NCBI GenBank assembly: GCA_964440115.1
Contig: CAYTPV010000002.1
Location: 434,001 to 498,000, forward strand
Origin: JAEWWD01 sp964440115
Lineage (GTDB): Bacteria > Bacillota > Clostridia > Christensenellales > CAG-138
Length of the DNA stretch: 64,000 nucleotides
Reading direction: 5' to 3'
The translations under genes were made by a program, and so were the position numbers. The notes beneath the pieces are model-generated. The model was not told where the DNA came from. It saw only the letters and a list, made by a program, of their open reading frames with translations, and searched no databases. Position 1 is the stretch's first letter; every line of letters starts with the position of its first letter. This document shows positions 7,838 through 16,328 of the stretch, one piece after another.

Positions 7838-8893
7838 GTGGAAAGGCAGAATAATACGAACGAGCCTAAGAAAAGGTTACCCATCGATCTGAACGGCATT
7901 CGCGGGGATCTGTTATTTGACGGGAATCTCGTGCGGCTTGGCGTTATCATGGTGGTTTCATTTGTTCTGATGGCGGCGCTCAAACCCGAGCTCTACCTGA
8001 CCAGTAAGAACTTTATGTCCATGATGTACCAGTTCCCGGAGATCGGCCTTTTCTCCATCGGTGTTATGATCGCTATGCTGCTGGGCGGCATCAATCTTTC
8101 CGTGCTGGGTATCGGCAACCTAAGTGCCATTGTCGCTGCGTATACCATGATTGCGCTGATGCCGACTATGGGCAACTTTGGAGCCATTGTTGTAGGAATA
8201 CTTGTGGCGCTCATAATAGGTCTTTTATGTGGCGCACTCAACGGCTTTTTGATCGCGAAGTTAGGTATTCCCGCCATGCTGGCAACACTGGGCACAATGG
8301 AGATGTTTTCCGGCATAGGCATCTATTTGACGGACGGTTCCGCAGTGTTCGGACTGCCTGCGGGCTATGAAGTGATCGGGGCGGGAACGCTGCTGGGAAT
8401 ACCCATCCCGACGGTCATTTTCATTGTGGTAGCGGGTCTGTGCACGCTGCTGCTGCAGAAAAAGAAATTCGGTCTTGAAATTTTCCTACTGGGCACCAAC
8501 GAGAAGGCAGCGCGCTTTACGGGCATACAGACGAAAAAGGATATCGTTCTAGCGCACATGCTGGGCGGTTTGCTTGCTGCAATCGCCGGTATCATCATGT
8601 CTTCGCGTACGGTTTCCGCGAAGGCTGACTACGGTTCTTCCTACACGCTGCAGTGTATTCTGGTGGCGGTGCTTGGCGGCGTTAATCCGAGCGGAGGCTT
8701 TGGCAAGGTAACCGGTGTTGTAATGGCAATACTGACGCTGCAGTTCCTTTCAAGCGGCTTTAATACCATGCGCGCGGACTCCTATTTCAAGACGTTTATT
8801 TGGGGCGCGGTACTGATTGCTGCACTGCTCATCAACTATTACGGCAATAAGAATCAGGAACGCAGAAAAAAGGCTGCTGCCGCTGCAAAATAA
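7838..8893 (+). CDS. Second sugar ABC transporter permease (RbsC/LsrD type)
   Basis: A 351-residue membrane protein of the same family as its neighbour, with MLLGGINLSVLGIGNL early and LQCILVAVLGGVNPSGGFGKV late, which match the family's conserved loops. I chose the GTG at 7838: AAGGAGG ends seven bases upstream, while the TTG at 7832 touches the site. The gene starts two bases after the stop of the first permease. The C-terminus is a basic cytosolic tail (QERRKKAAAAAK). With the double ATPase and lipoprotein it completes an importer. Confidence 0.87.
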   Translation: MERQNNTNEPKKRLPIDLNGIRGDLLFDGNLVRLGVIMVVSFVLMAALKPELYLTSKNFMSMMYQFPEIGLFSIGVMIAMLLGGINLSVLGIGNLSAIVAAYTMIALMPTMGNFGAIVVGILVALIIGLLCGALNGFLIAKLGIPAMLATLGTMEMFSGIGIYLTDGSAVFGLPAGYEVIGAGTLLGIPIPTVIFIVVAGLCTLLLQKKKFGLEIFLLGTNEKAARFTGIQTKKDIVLAHMLGGLLAAIAGIIMSSRTVSAKADYGSSYTLQCILVAVLGGVNPSGGFGKVTGVVMAILTLQFLSSGFNTMRADSYFKTFIWGAVLIAALLINYYGNKNQERRKKAAAAAK

Positions 8894-8941
8894 GATACAT
8901 CACTACAGATACTATACTTTAAACTAAGGAGGCGTCATTCC

Positions 8942-9946
8942 ATGCAGAGATTGATGAACAAACCTGAGAATTACGTGGATGAAATGCTCAAAGGCGTGCT
9001 CGCTGCGCATCCCGACAAGGTCAAAATCGTAAACGACGATCTTCGCTGCTATGTAACAGCTAAGAAAAAGGCTGGCAAGGTCGGCATTGCAACTGGCGGC
9101 GGCTCCGGCCATTTGCCCCTGTTCATGGGGTATGTGGGCGATGGTATGCTCGATGGCGCCAGCATTGGTGGCGTATTCCAATCCCCCAGCGCGGATCAGA
9201 TGTATCAGGTTACCAAGGAAATCGACAGCGGCGCAGGCGTGCTTTATATTTACGGCAATTACGGCGGCGATATCATGAACTTTGATATGGCCAAGGAAAT
9301 GGCCGAATTCGACGACATCAAGGTCATGCAGGTGGTTGCAGGCGAAGATGTGGCCTCCGCGCCCAAGGGCAAGGAAAACAAGCGTCGCGGCGTAGCCGGC
9401 ATATTCTTTGTATTCAAATGCGCCGGCGGCGCGGCGGATGCCATGCTGCCGCTTGAGGAAGTAGCTCGTATCGCGCAGAAGGCGGCTGATAATGTACGTA
9501 CCATGGGCGTTGCGCTGACCCCCTGCATCGTACCGGAGAATGGCAAAGCGAATTTTGAAATTGCACCGGGCAACATGGAAATGGGTATGGGCATCCACGG
9601 CGAACCTGGCATTGAAAAGGCCGCAATCCGTCCTGTGGACGTCATCGTAGGCGAAATGCTTGACCGCATACTGCCCGATCTGCCGTATGAAAGCGGCGAT
9701 GAAGTTGCTGTTCTTGTCAACGGTCTGGGTGCTACCCCGCTTGAAGAGCTGTATATCATTTATCGCCGCGTACATGAGATTCTCGGCGAGAAGGGGATCA
9801 AGGCATTCAAGGCATATGTGGGCGAGTATGCGACCTCCATGGATATGGCAGGTATGTCGGTAAGCGTGCTCAAGCTGGATGCGGAACTTAAAAAGTATCT
9901 CTCCATGCCCTGCCGCACGCCGTTCGTTTCACAGGAGCAGCTCTAA
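8942..9946 (+). CDS. dhaK: Dihydroxyacetone kinase subunit DhaK
   Basis: A 334-residue DhaK-type protein, the usual length. VGIATGGGSGHLPLFMGYVG is the substrate-site loop, and GMGIHGEPGI contains His219, equivalent to the His that binds the ketone carbonyl as a hemiaminal in characterised DhaK. The subunit holds dihydroxyacetone or a related short ketose for phosphorylation by DhaL. AAGGAGG precedes the ATG at 8942, and the stop overlaps the DhaL start by one base. Position after a sugar importer and kinase suggests that a C3 or C4 ketose is released in this pathway; erythrulose-type substrates are also known in the family. Confidence 0.9.
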   Translation: MQRLMNKPENYVDEMLKGVLAAHPDKVKIVNDDLRCYVTAKKKAGKVGIATGGGSGHLPLFMGYVGDGMLDGASIGGVFQSPSADQMYQVTKEIDSGAGVLYIYGNYGGDIMNFDMAKEMAEFDDIKVMQVVAGEDVASAPKGKENKRRGVAGIFFVFKCAGGAADAMLPLEEVARIAQKAADNVRTMGVALTPCIVPENGKANFEIAPGNMEMGMGIHGEPGIEKAAIRPVDVIVGEMLDRILPDLPYESGDEVAVLVNGLGATPLEELYIIYRRVHEILGEKGIKAFKAYVGEYATSMDMAGMSVSVLKLDAELKKYLSMPCRTPFVSQEQL

Positions 9947-10581
9947 TGGATACCATCAGCAGACAGGATGTCATTCGCTTCTTTGATAAAGCGGCGGATA
10001 CCATGGCGGAGCATAAGGATTACCTTACGGAGATGGACGCCGCGCTGGGTGATGGCGATCTCGGGCTTACCATGACTTCCGGTTTTGCGAAGGCGAAGGA
10101 AGCTGTACACGGCACGGAGGAAGCTGATCTTGGCAAGCTGTTCATGCTTGCGGGCATGACGATCGCCAAAGCCGTTCCTTCTACGATGGGTACGCTCGTC
10201 GGCTCCGGTTTCATGAAAGTTGCAAAGGCCTTTAAGGGCAAAGAGAGCATGGGCGTTGAGGAACTTGCGGCGTTTGTGGATCAGTTTGTCGAAGGGCTGA
10301 TGGAGCGCGGCAAAGCAAAGCCGGGCGACCGGACTATCATCGATGCCATGTATCCCGCCGCGCGGTATCTGGAGCAGGCGCGCGACGAAGGCGCCTCGCT
10401 GGAAAAAGCCGCACAGGGCGCTCTTGCGGCGGCGGAACAGGGGCTTGAGGCTACCAAGGGAATGCTGGCGGCATTTGGCCGCGGCGTGTTCTTTGGCGAT
10501 CAGGTGCTGGGAAAGCCGGATCAAGGGGCAACCGTAGGTATGTATATTATTCAGGCTTGGAAAGAGATTATCTGCGCTTAA
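9946..10581 (+). CDS. dhaL: Dihydroxyacetone kinase subunit DhaL
   Basis: A 211-residue nucleotide-binding subunit. The motif EMDAALGDGDLG provides the three Asp residues (31, 36, 38) that hold the magnesium-nucleotide in this family; the His common after the last Asp in PTS-type DhaL is Leu here. SPSTMGTLVGSGF-like and GKPDQGATVGMYI segments support the assignment. It phosphorylates the ketone held by DhaK to a ketose phosphate such as DHAP. No DhaM gene for PTS recharging is in the window, so it may use free ATP or a DhaM encoded elsewhere. Translation is coupled to dhaK by a one-base overlap with its own AGGAG site. Confidence 0.88.
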   Translation: MDTISRQDVIRFFDKAADTMAEHKDYLTEMDAALGDGDLGLTMTSGFAKAKEAVHGTEEADLGKLFMLAGMTIAKAVPSTMGTLVGSGFMKVAKAFKGKESMGVEELAAFVDQFVEGLMERGKAKPGDRTIIDAMYPAARYLEQARDEGASLEKAAQGALAAAEQGLEATKGMLAAFGRGVFFGDQVLGKPDQGATVGMYIIQAWKEIICA

Positions 10582-10599
10582 TCGGCTGAAAGTGGTTAC

Positions 10600-10629
10600 A
10601 GGGGATACCGTTTAAAGGTATCCCCTTTT
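10600..10629 (+). terminator. Intrinsic terminator of the BtpA-DhaKL operon
   Basis: AGGGGATACC and GGTATCCCCT form a perfect ten-base stem with loop GTTTAAA, followed by TTTT and a T-rich stretch. Confidence 0.9.
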
Positions 10630-10916
10630 GTTATTTTGGGCAGTATTTCCTTTTTTGTCATGACCGAACGATATTGTCATGAAAACACATCATTGTTAGT
10701 ATTTGCTACTCTTATATATCATGCCTTTCCTATAACTTTTAGCTAATGTTTTATCGTAAAATGTCGAAATATATCGAAGAATGACAAAACGCAAGACTAA
10801 TGTATATGTATTGTATAGATATTCATTAAATCATTTCCTGAAATGCTTTTTATAACTAAGTTTACTAGTCTTAACGCAAGATTAGTAATTAAAAAAATGG
10901 GAGGTAAGCGAATAAA
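10630..10916 (+). other. A+T-rich intergenic region before cheW, with promoter-like boxes and an inverted repeat
   Basis: After the terminator there is no gene until the GTG at 10917. TTGTTA (10693-10698) and TATATC (10715-10720) with a 16-base spacer could be a promoter. An 11-base imperfect inverted repeat, TTACTAGTCTT / AAGATTAGTAA with spacer AACGC (10862-10888), lies just ahead of the cheW ribosome site; its right arm and spacer (ACGCAAGAYTA) are repeated at 10789-10799. I found no small gene or known riboswitch here. Confidence 0.5.
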
Positions 10917-11384
10917 GTGCAACGAGAATTTATGATCGAGGAAATGGAGGATACTCAACAGGGAAGGTACTTGACTTTTGTTGTGGATGGCGAATCGTTG
11001 GGCGTGGAAATAACGTACGTGAAGGAGATCATCAGCATTCAGCCAATCGCGTGCCTGCCGGATGTCCCTGCCTATATAAAAGGCGTCATAAACTTGCGGG
11101 GTAGAATTGTTCCTGTGATTGACATGCGTTTGAAGTTTCATAAGCAGCCGGAAGATTATACGGACCGGACCTGTGTAATTGTTGTGGATACAGGGGATCA
11201 ATCTGCAGGACTTATTGTCGATGAGGTCACCGAAGTTCAGCGTATTGAACAAAGTGATATCGTACCACCTCCGGAGCAAATTGCAGGTCCAAATAGCTGC
11301 ATTAAGGGAATAGGTAAAGCGAACGGCCATGTAAAGCTGCTGCTGGATACCATAAAGTTGCTTGAATCTGAAATTGCCGAGTAG
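10917..11384 (+). CDS. cheW: CheW-type chemotaxis coupling protein
   Basis: A single CheW domain of 155 residues: YLTFVVDGESLGVEITYVKEI, LPDVPAYIKGVINLRGRIVPVIDMR and the late AGLIVDEVTEV are classic for the family. It bridges chemoreceptors to the kinase CheA in polar arrays. The start is a GTG at 10917 with GGGAGGT about ten bases upstream; a later ATG at 10932 is possible but farther from the site. It lies 31 bases before a receptor gene and probably shares its transcript. No cheA, cheY, cheR or cheB gene is in the window. Confidence 0.9.
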   Translation: MQREFMIEEMEDTQQGRYLTFVVDGESLGVEITYVKEIISIQPIACLPDVPAYIKGVINLRGRIVPVIDMRLKFHKQPEDYTDRTCVIVVDTGDQSAGLIVDEVTEVQRIEQSDIVPPPEQIAGPNSCIKGIGKANGHVKLLLDTIKLLESEIAE

Positions 11385-11415
11385 CCAACAACAAATGATG
11401 AGGAATATGATAATC

Positions 11416-13173
11416 ATGAAAAACTTATCCATATCCAAGAAACTGATCGTTACATTCGCCATTATTATTGCACTATTTCTGTCAACCGTTGTTATAGCCC
11501 TTTTAAGCATCACCAACATTACGGATACATTTACCACATTTCACGATAATGCCTCCGTAGCCGCGATCAAGTCCATGGAAGTGCAACGAGAATTACAGGA
11601 ACTGGAGAAATTGGTTCTGGGGACCGCAACTGCAGAGAATGCGGCTGAAGCGGCGGAGATTTCCGCTCGTATCCCGGATGTCTTAACGAAATACTCTACC
11701 GCGATGAGTACTCTAGAATCCGTGATGTTGGATCATGCCGATAAATTACAGGCTTTGCGCGACAGCCTTACCAAGGGGAAAGCGATCAGGGAGAGCATCG
11801 TGGAATTGGCAAGCACGGATCCGGCAAAGGCGCTTACAATGTACCATGAGGAGTATGCGCCCATCATTCAGCAGTGCAACGATGCTGCCGCAGTCATAGG
11901 GACTGCTGTTACCGAAGAAGCCGATACCTATTTCAGCCAGAGTCAGGTGTCGGCGAAAAACAGCTTTACTACTGCCATCGGCATTTCTGCCGCTGCAATG
12001 GTGATTACTGTTGCACTGTGCGTCTATATCGTGCGGAGCATCACGCGGCCTTTACGTGAGATTGAAGGCGCGACGAAGCAACTTTCTTCAGGCGACCTTT
12101 CCGCGTCCATTTCCTATCAGTCACGGGATGAGCTTGGTTCGCTTGCCAACAACACGCGTATGCTCATTGAAAGCCTGCGCACCTATATCGGAAATATCTC
12201 CAGCGTTTTAGGTACAATGGCAGATGGCGACCTTACGGTGGGTGTCGATATTGACTATTTGGGAGATTTCGCTCCTATTAAGATGTCCATGGAGCGTATC
12301 CTGACTTCGCTCAATGGCACGCTCCTACAGATTAACCAGGCATCACAACAGGTAGCGAGCGGATCAGATCAAGTAGCAAGCGGCGCACAATCCCTTGCCC
12401 AAGGTTCAACCGAACAGGCAAGCTCTACGGAAGAGCTCTCCGCAACGATCAATGAAATATCCCTGCAAACCAGACAGAATGCTCGGAATGCTCAAATGGC
12501 CAATACAATGGTCAATGCCACCATGAAGGAAATTGACAACGGCAATCGGCAGATGCAGCTATTGGTCAGCGCAATGGGCGATATCTCCAAAACCTCGAAT
12601 CAAATTGGAAAGATTATTAAGACTATAGACGATATCGCATTCCAGACAAACATTCTCGCACTCAACGCGGCTGTAGAGGCCGCTAGAGCGGGAGCTGCGG
12701 GAAAAGGGTTTGCCGTGGTTGCTGAGGAAGTTCGAAATCTGGCAGGAAAGAGCGCGGAAGCCGTAAAAGATACGACCGCCTTGATTGAAAGTACGATACA
12801 GGCTGTACAGAATGGAACGAGCACAGTGGATGCTACCGAAAAATCTCTGGCTCTTATCGTGGAAAAGGCGCAAAGCGTTTCATCATTGGTCAGCGAAATC
12901 GCGGAAGCATCAAATGCGCAGGCTGCGGCTGTCATGCAGACCACGCAAGGCATAAACCAGATATCAAGTGTCGTGCAGAGCAATTCCGCAACGGCTGAAG
13001 AAAGCGCTGCAGCAAGTGAAGAACTCTCCGGGCAGGCGGCAATGCTAGAGCAATTGATTGGCCAATTTCGCCTTAAAGAAGTCTATTCCTCAGCGGTTAT
13101 GCCCGTTGCTGGAACGATGAAACAGCAGAATTTAGTTGGCGAACCGTCGAGCCTGTATCTCGGAAAGTACTGA
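11416..13173 (+). CDS. Methyl-accepting chemotaxis protein (4HB-like sensor)
   Basis: A 585-residue receptor. A membrane segment at about residues 10-31, an alpha-helical outside domain of about 160 residues (four-helix-bundle type by pattern), a second segment near 195-217, then HAMP (RSITRPLREIEGATKQLSSGDL) and a full cytoplasmic signalling hairpin with the tip motif IDDIAFQTNILALNAAVEAA. The C-terminus is a roughly 30-residue variable tail ending LYLGKY, which resembles the ends of the two other receptors in this window. I chose the ATG at 11416, eleven bases after GAGGA; ATGs at 11395-11407 are possible. It is paired with the cheW gene upstream. Confidence 0.88.
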   Translation: MKNLSISKKLIVTFAIIIALFLSTVVIALLSITNITDTFTTFHDNASVAAIKSMEVQRELQELEKLVLGTATAENAAEAAEISARIPDVLTKYSTAMSTLESVMLDHADKLQALRDSLTKGKAIRESIVELASTDPAKALTMYHEEYAPIIQQCNDAAAVIGTAVTEEADTYFSQSQVSAKNSFTTAIGISAAAMVITVALCVYIVRSITRPLREIEGATKQLSSGDLSASISYQSRDELGSLANNTRMLIESLRTYIGNISSVLGTMADGDLTVGVDIDYLGDFAPIKMSMERILTSLNGTLLQINQASQQVASGSDQVASGAQSLAQGSTEQASSTEELSATINEISLQTRQNARNAQMANTMVNATMKEIDNGNRQMQLLVSAMGDISKTSNQIGKIIKTIDDIAFQTNILALNAAVEAARAGAAGKGFAVVAEEVRNLAGKSAEAVKDTTALIESTIQAVQNGTSTVDATEKSLALIVEKAQSVSSLVSEIAEASNAQAAAVMQTTQGINQISSVVQSNSATAEESAAASEELSGQAAMLEQLIGQFRLKEVYSSAVMPVAGTMKQQNLVGEPSSLYLGKY

Positions 13174-13225
13174 TGTGGGTCAAATGCCGTTGAATGCGGC
13201 ACTATAAATGTAAGCCGCATATTCA

Positions 13226-13267
13226 AACGCGGCGCAGTATAAAAGGTGCTGCGCCGCGTTCGTTTGT
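13226..13267 (+). terminator. Terminator-like hairpin after the chemoreceptor gene
   Basis: AACGCGGCGCAG pairs perfectly with CTGCGCCGCGTT over an 11-base loop, followed by CGTTTG; the T-run is weak, but the stem is 12 base pairs. Confidence 0.7.
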
Positions 13268-13471
13268 AAGGATATGCTTGCCCCGGGCTGTACACACAGC
13301 ACTGCAATATACCGCTTTTAAGGCAGACTATTTTGGCTGGTATTTTCTGCAAGCTGATGTATAATATAAACACGTATTTGACTGAAGGTATTTGCCCGAA
13401 TGCAGGCACATGCCATGGAAAATTCATAGTAAGTTTCACATTTGCCGGAGCGAACCACAAAGGAGTATGGT

Positions 13472-13906
13472 ATGATACTTGTAAGCGCTTGCCTGTGCGG
13501 TATGCATTGCCGTTATGACGGCAGCAGAAAGCCGGACGACGAGATACTCGCCATGCTGCAAAGAGGGGAAGCAATCCCGGTCTGTCCCGAACAGCTTGGG
13601 GGATTGACAACCCCTCGGCCGCCTGCGGAAATTAAGCAAGGCGATGGGGCGGCAGTGCTCAGGGGTGAAGCGAGGGTTTACAACGCGCAGGGGCAGGATG
13701 TTACCGGCGCTTTTATTACAGGTGCAGAGGAAACGATACGTCTGGCGCGCATATGTAAGGCAGAGCGGGTCATACTCAAATCGAAAAGCCCGTCCTGTGG
13801 GTGCGGCGTTGTCTATGACGGCACGTTTTCAGGGACGCTCAGGCAGGGCGACGGCGTAACAGCCGCGTTGATCAAACAAAGCGGTATACCGGTGGAGACA
13901 AGATAA
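13472..13906 (+). CDS. DUF523 family protein (TudS-like, iron-sulfur desulfidase candidate)
   Basis: A 144-residue DUF523 protein. It shows SACLCGMHCRYDG at the N-terminus, CPEQLGGLTTPRPPAE in the middle and LKSKSPSCGCGVVYDG later. The conserved Cys residues in these three blocks correspond to the [4Fe-4S] ligands found in TudS, which removes sulfur from 2-thiouracil; that activity is known for the family and not shown for this protein. AAGGAG precedes the ATG at 13472. It ends 33 bases before the response regulator gene and may share its transcript. Confidence 0.82.
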   Translation: MILVSACLCGMHCRYDGSRKPDDEILAMLQRGEAIPVCPEQLGGLTTPRPPAEIKQGDGAAVLRGEARVYNAQGQDVTGAFITGAEETIRLARICKAERVILKSKSPSCGCGVVYDGTFSGTLRQGDGVTAALIKQSGIPVETR

Positions 13907-13939
13907 CCCGCCGCACAAATCAAACCGGAGGGATAACCA

Positions 13940-14626
13940 ATGGAAGGCAATACCATACTCGTCATTGACGATGACAGAAACATACTCGAAATTGTGAAGC
14001 TTTACCTGAATAAGGAAGGGTTTTCAGTACAGGTTGGCGAACGCGGCGATACGGCGCTTGCGCTGTTCCGCGAAACAAAGCCGTCTTTGGTTGTATTGGA
14101 TGTCATGCTGCCCGGCATGGATGGCTGGAAGGTGCTGAATCAGCTGCGTCAGGAAAGCGACGTGCCTGTTATTATGCTGACCGCCAAAGGCGATACGCTC
14201 GACCGCGTGCAGGGGCTGGATCTTGGCGCGGACGACTATATGGTGAAACCTTTTGACGCAAAGGAACTGCTTGCCCGTGTAAAGGCGGTACTCAGACGAT
14301 CCAATGCGCCCGAAGCGGAGCGGGTTGTGAATATGCCCGGTCTTTGCGTATCGCTCGAAACCTATGCGGTAACGCTCGACGATAAAGTAATAGAAATGCC
14401 CCCCAAGGAAATTGAACTGCTTTATTTTCTGGCGTCGCACGAAGGCAGGGTATTTACGCGTGAGCAACTGCTCGAACAGGTTTGGGGCTTTGATTTTTTC
14501 GGCGACAGCCGGACGGTGGATGTACATGTCAAGCGTATTCGCGAAAAGTTGGGTGAGCGTGAAACATGGCAGATTAAAACCGTGTGGGGCGTCGGCTATA
14601 AATTTGAAGCAGCGCACGATCAGTAA
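13940..14626 (+). CDS. OmpR/PhoB-type response regulator
   Basis: A 228-residue two-domain regulator. The receiver domain has the acidic pocket IDDD at residues 8-11, the phosphoacceptor Asp in VVLDVMLPGMDG (near residue 52), LTAKG and the Lys in MVKPFD. The C-terminal winged helix has MPPKEIELLYFLASHEGRVF and SRTVDVHVKRIREKLG. GGAGGG precedes the start. The partner kinase gene follows 19 bases later, then an overlapping HtrA protease gene, an arrangement that points to an envelope-stress circuit. Confidence 0.93.
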   Translation: MEGNTILVIDDDRNILEIVKLYLNKEGFSVQVGERGDTALALFRETKPSLVVLDVMLPGMDGWKVLNQLRQESDVPVIMLTAKGDTLDRVQGLDLGADDYMVKPFDAKELLARVKAVLRRSNAPEAERVVNMPGLCVSLETYAVTLDDKVIEMPPKEIELLYFLASHEGRVFTREQLLEQVWGFDFFGDSRTVDVHVKRIREKLGERETWQIKTVWGVGYKFEAAHDQ

Positions 14627-14645
14627 TCGATAAGACAAATCCGAA

Positions 14646-16328
14646 ATGCGAAAGGATCTGTTCAAAACACTGTTCTCCCGCATGCTGGCAACATATCTGA
14701 CCGTTATCCTTTGCCTTTTGCTGCTGATGGGGATAACGGTTTCGAGTATGTTCCGCAATCAGTATTTGCGGGAAGAAGAACAATCCTTACGGCGTGAAAC
14801 GGATAAGATTAATACAATTTTGATCGAAAAATATATATACGAAGAAAAACGGCCTGCTGCGAACGAAGAATTGCTCACGGTGGCCCGCAAATACGATGCG
14901 CTGATACAGATCATTGACAAGCAGGGCAATATTCGGTCGTTTTACGATGATGTTGTCTCTGAAGAAAAATGGGGCGCCATTGCGGATGCGCCCGCTTTGC
15001 AGACGGGGGAAAATCCCTTGCGGGTTAGCGTGCCCGGGCTGGATATCTGGCCGCAGGATTCCACGGCCAGACTTCTGAAACGGTCGATATTCAATTTCGT
15101 CAGTAAGGACCCCATTCCTCTGACTGCGGAAGGACTGCTGCTCAACGGCCTGTTCGACAGTATGACGGATATGCCTACGCTGACGATTGCGCGTGCAGTG
15201 GTCAATAACGGACAACCGGACGGCGTGATACTGATGCATCTGGATATGAGCGGCGTTACCGCTTCCATCACACAGGTTTATCTGGATGTGCTGCTGACGG
15301 GTTTGATGGCGGTGGCTGCGGCTGTGCTTGCCGTATACTATCTCACGACACGCATTACGAAGCCGATTACGGATATGAACAGCATAGTTCAGCGCTATTC
15401 CAAAGGCGCGTTTGACCTGCGGCTCAACGACGAAGGCGCCGATGAAGTGGCACAGCTTGCGAAGAGCTTCAATATTATGGCAAATGAGCTCAACGACCTG
15501 GAGCAGACGCGCCGAAGCTTTGTAGCGAATGTCAGCCATGAGCTGCGTTCTCCGCTGACATCCATCAGCGGTTTCCTCGAAGCCATACAGGACGGCACTA
15601 TTCCCCGGGAAAAGCATGAGGAGTATCTTTCGCTGGTAATTGCGGAAACGCGCCGTATGACGGGGATGGTCAACAATCTTCTTGATCTTGCTCGAATGGA
15701 AAGCGGGCAGGTACCGCTCAAGCTTTCAATTTTCGACGTCAATGAGCTGGCGCTGCGCACACTGCTGACATTTGAGGCGCGAATAAACCAGAAAAAGCTG
15801 GATGTTGAGCTGGAGCTTATGGAACCCAACTGCTTTGTAGAGGCGGATTCCGACCAGATCGCGCAGGTGATCAGAAACCTGATTGACAACGCCATCAAGT
15901 TTTCGCCGCAGGAGAAGCGGCTGGCCATCCGGACCTATTTGCTGGATAAGCGTACAGCGGCGGTCTGTGTGCAGGATCATGGCTGCGGTATTCCCAAAGA
16001 GGACGTTCCGCATGTGTTTGAGCGGTTCTATAAAGCGGAAAAAGCCCATACGCCGTCCGCACAGAGCGGCACTGGCCTTGGACTTTCTATTGCCCGTGTG
16101 ATCATCGATCAGCACGGACAGAATATATGGGTGGAGAGTGCGCCGGGAGAAGGTACCCGGTTTACATTTACGCTCAAACATGTGCAGGAAGTCCGCCGCC
16201 GCAGCGAAGCAAAATCAGAAAGCCTCCTGAGGGAAGACGGTTCCCGTAAGGAGGAGGGTTCCAGAAAAGCAGAAAACCTTCGCAGGGATGAATCACCCCG
16301 CAAGGATATCAAAGGAGACCGGCAATGA
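14646..16328 (+). CDS. Membrane sensor histidine kinase
   Basis: A 560-residue kinase. One membrane segment near residues 12-33, an extracytoplasmic sensor of about 180 residues, a second segment around 215-235, HAMP, then HisKA with FVANVSHELRSPLTS (the phosphoacceptor His) and HATPase with NLIDNAIKFS, DHGCGIPKED and SGTGLGLSIAR. After the catalytic domain an unusual tail of about 40 charged residues contains SRKEEGSRKAENLRRDESPR-type near-repeats and reaches the stop, which overlaps the start of htrA by four bases. The ribosome site is weak, so coupling with the regulator gene is likely. Confidence 0.92.
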   Translation: MRKDLFKTLFSRMLATYLTVILCLLLLMGITVSSMFRNQYLREEEQSLRRETDKINTILIEKYIYEEKRPAANEELLTVARKYDALIQIIDKQGNIRSFYDDVVSEEKWGAIADAPALQTGENPLRVSVPGLDIWPQDSTARLLKRSIFNFVSKDPIPLTAEGLLLNGLFDSMTDMPTLTIARAVVNNGQPDGVILMHLDMSGVTASITQVYLDVLLTGLMAVAAAVLAVYYLTTRITKPITDMNSIVQRYSKGAFDLRLNDEGADEVAQLAKSFNIMANELNDLEQTRRSFVANVSHELRSPLTSISGFLEAIQDGTIPREKHEEYLSLVIAETRRMTGMVNNLLDLARMESGQVPLKLSIFDVNELALRTLLTFEARINQKKLDVELELMEPNCFVEADSDQIAQVIRNLIDNAIKFSPQEKRLAIRTYLLDKRTAAVCVQDHGCGIPKEDVPHVFERFYKAEKAHTPSAQSGTGLGLSIARVIIDQHGQNIWVESAPGEGTRFTFTLKHVQEVRRRSEAKSESLLREDGSRKEEGSRKAENLRRDESPRKDIKGDRQ

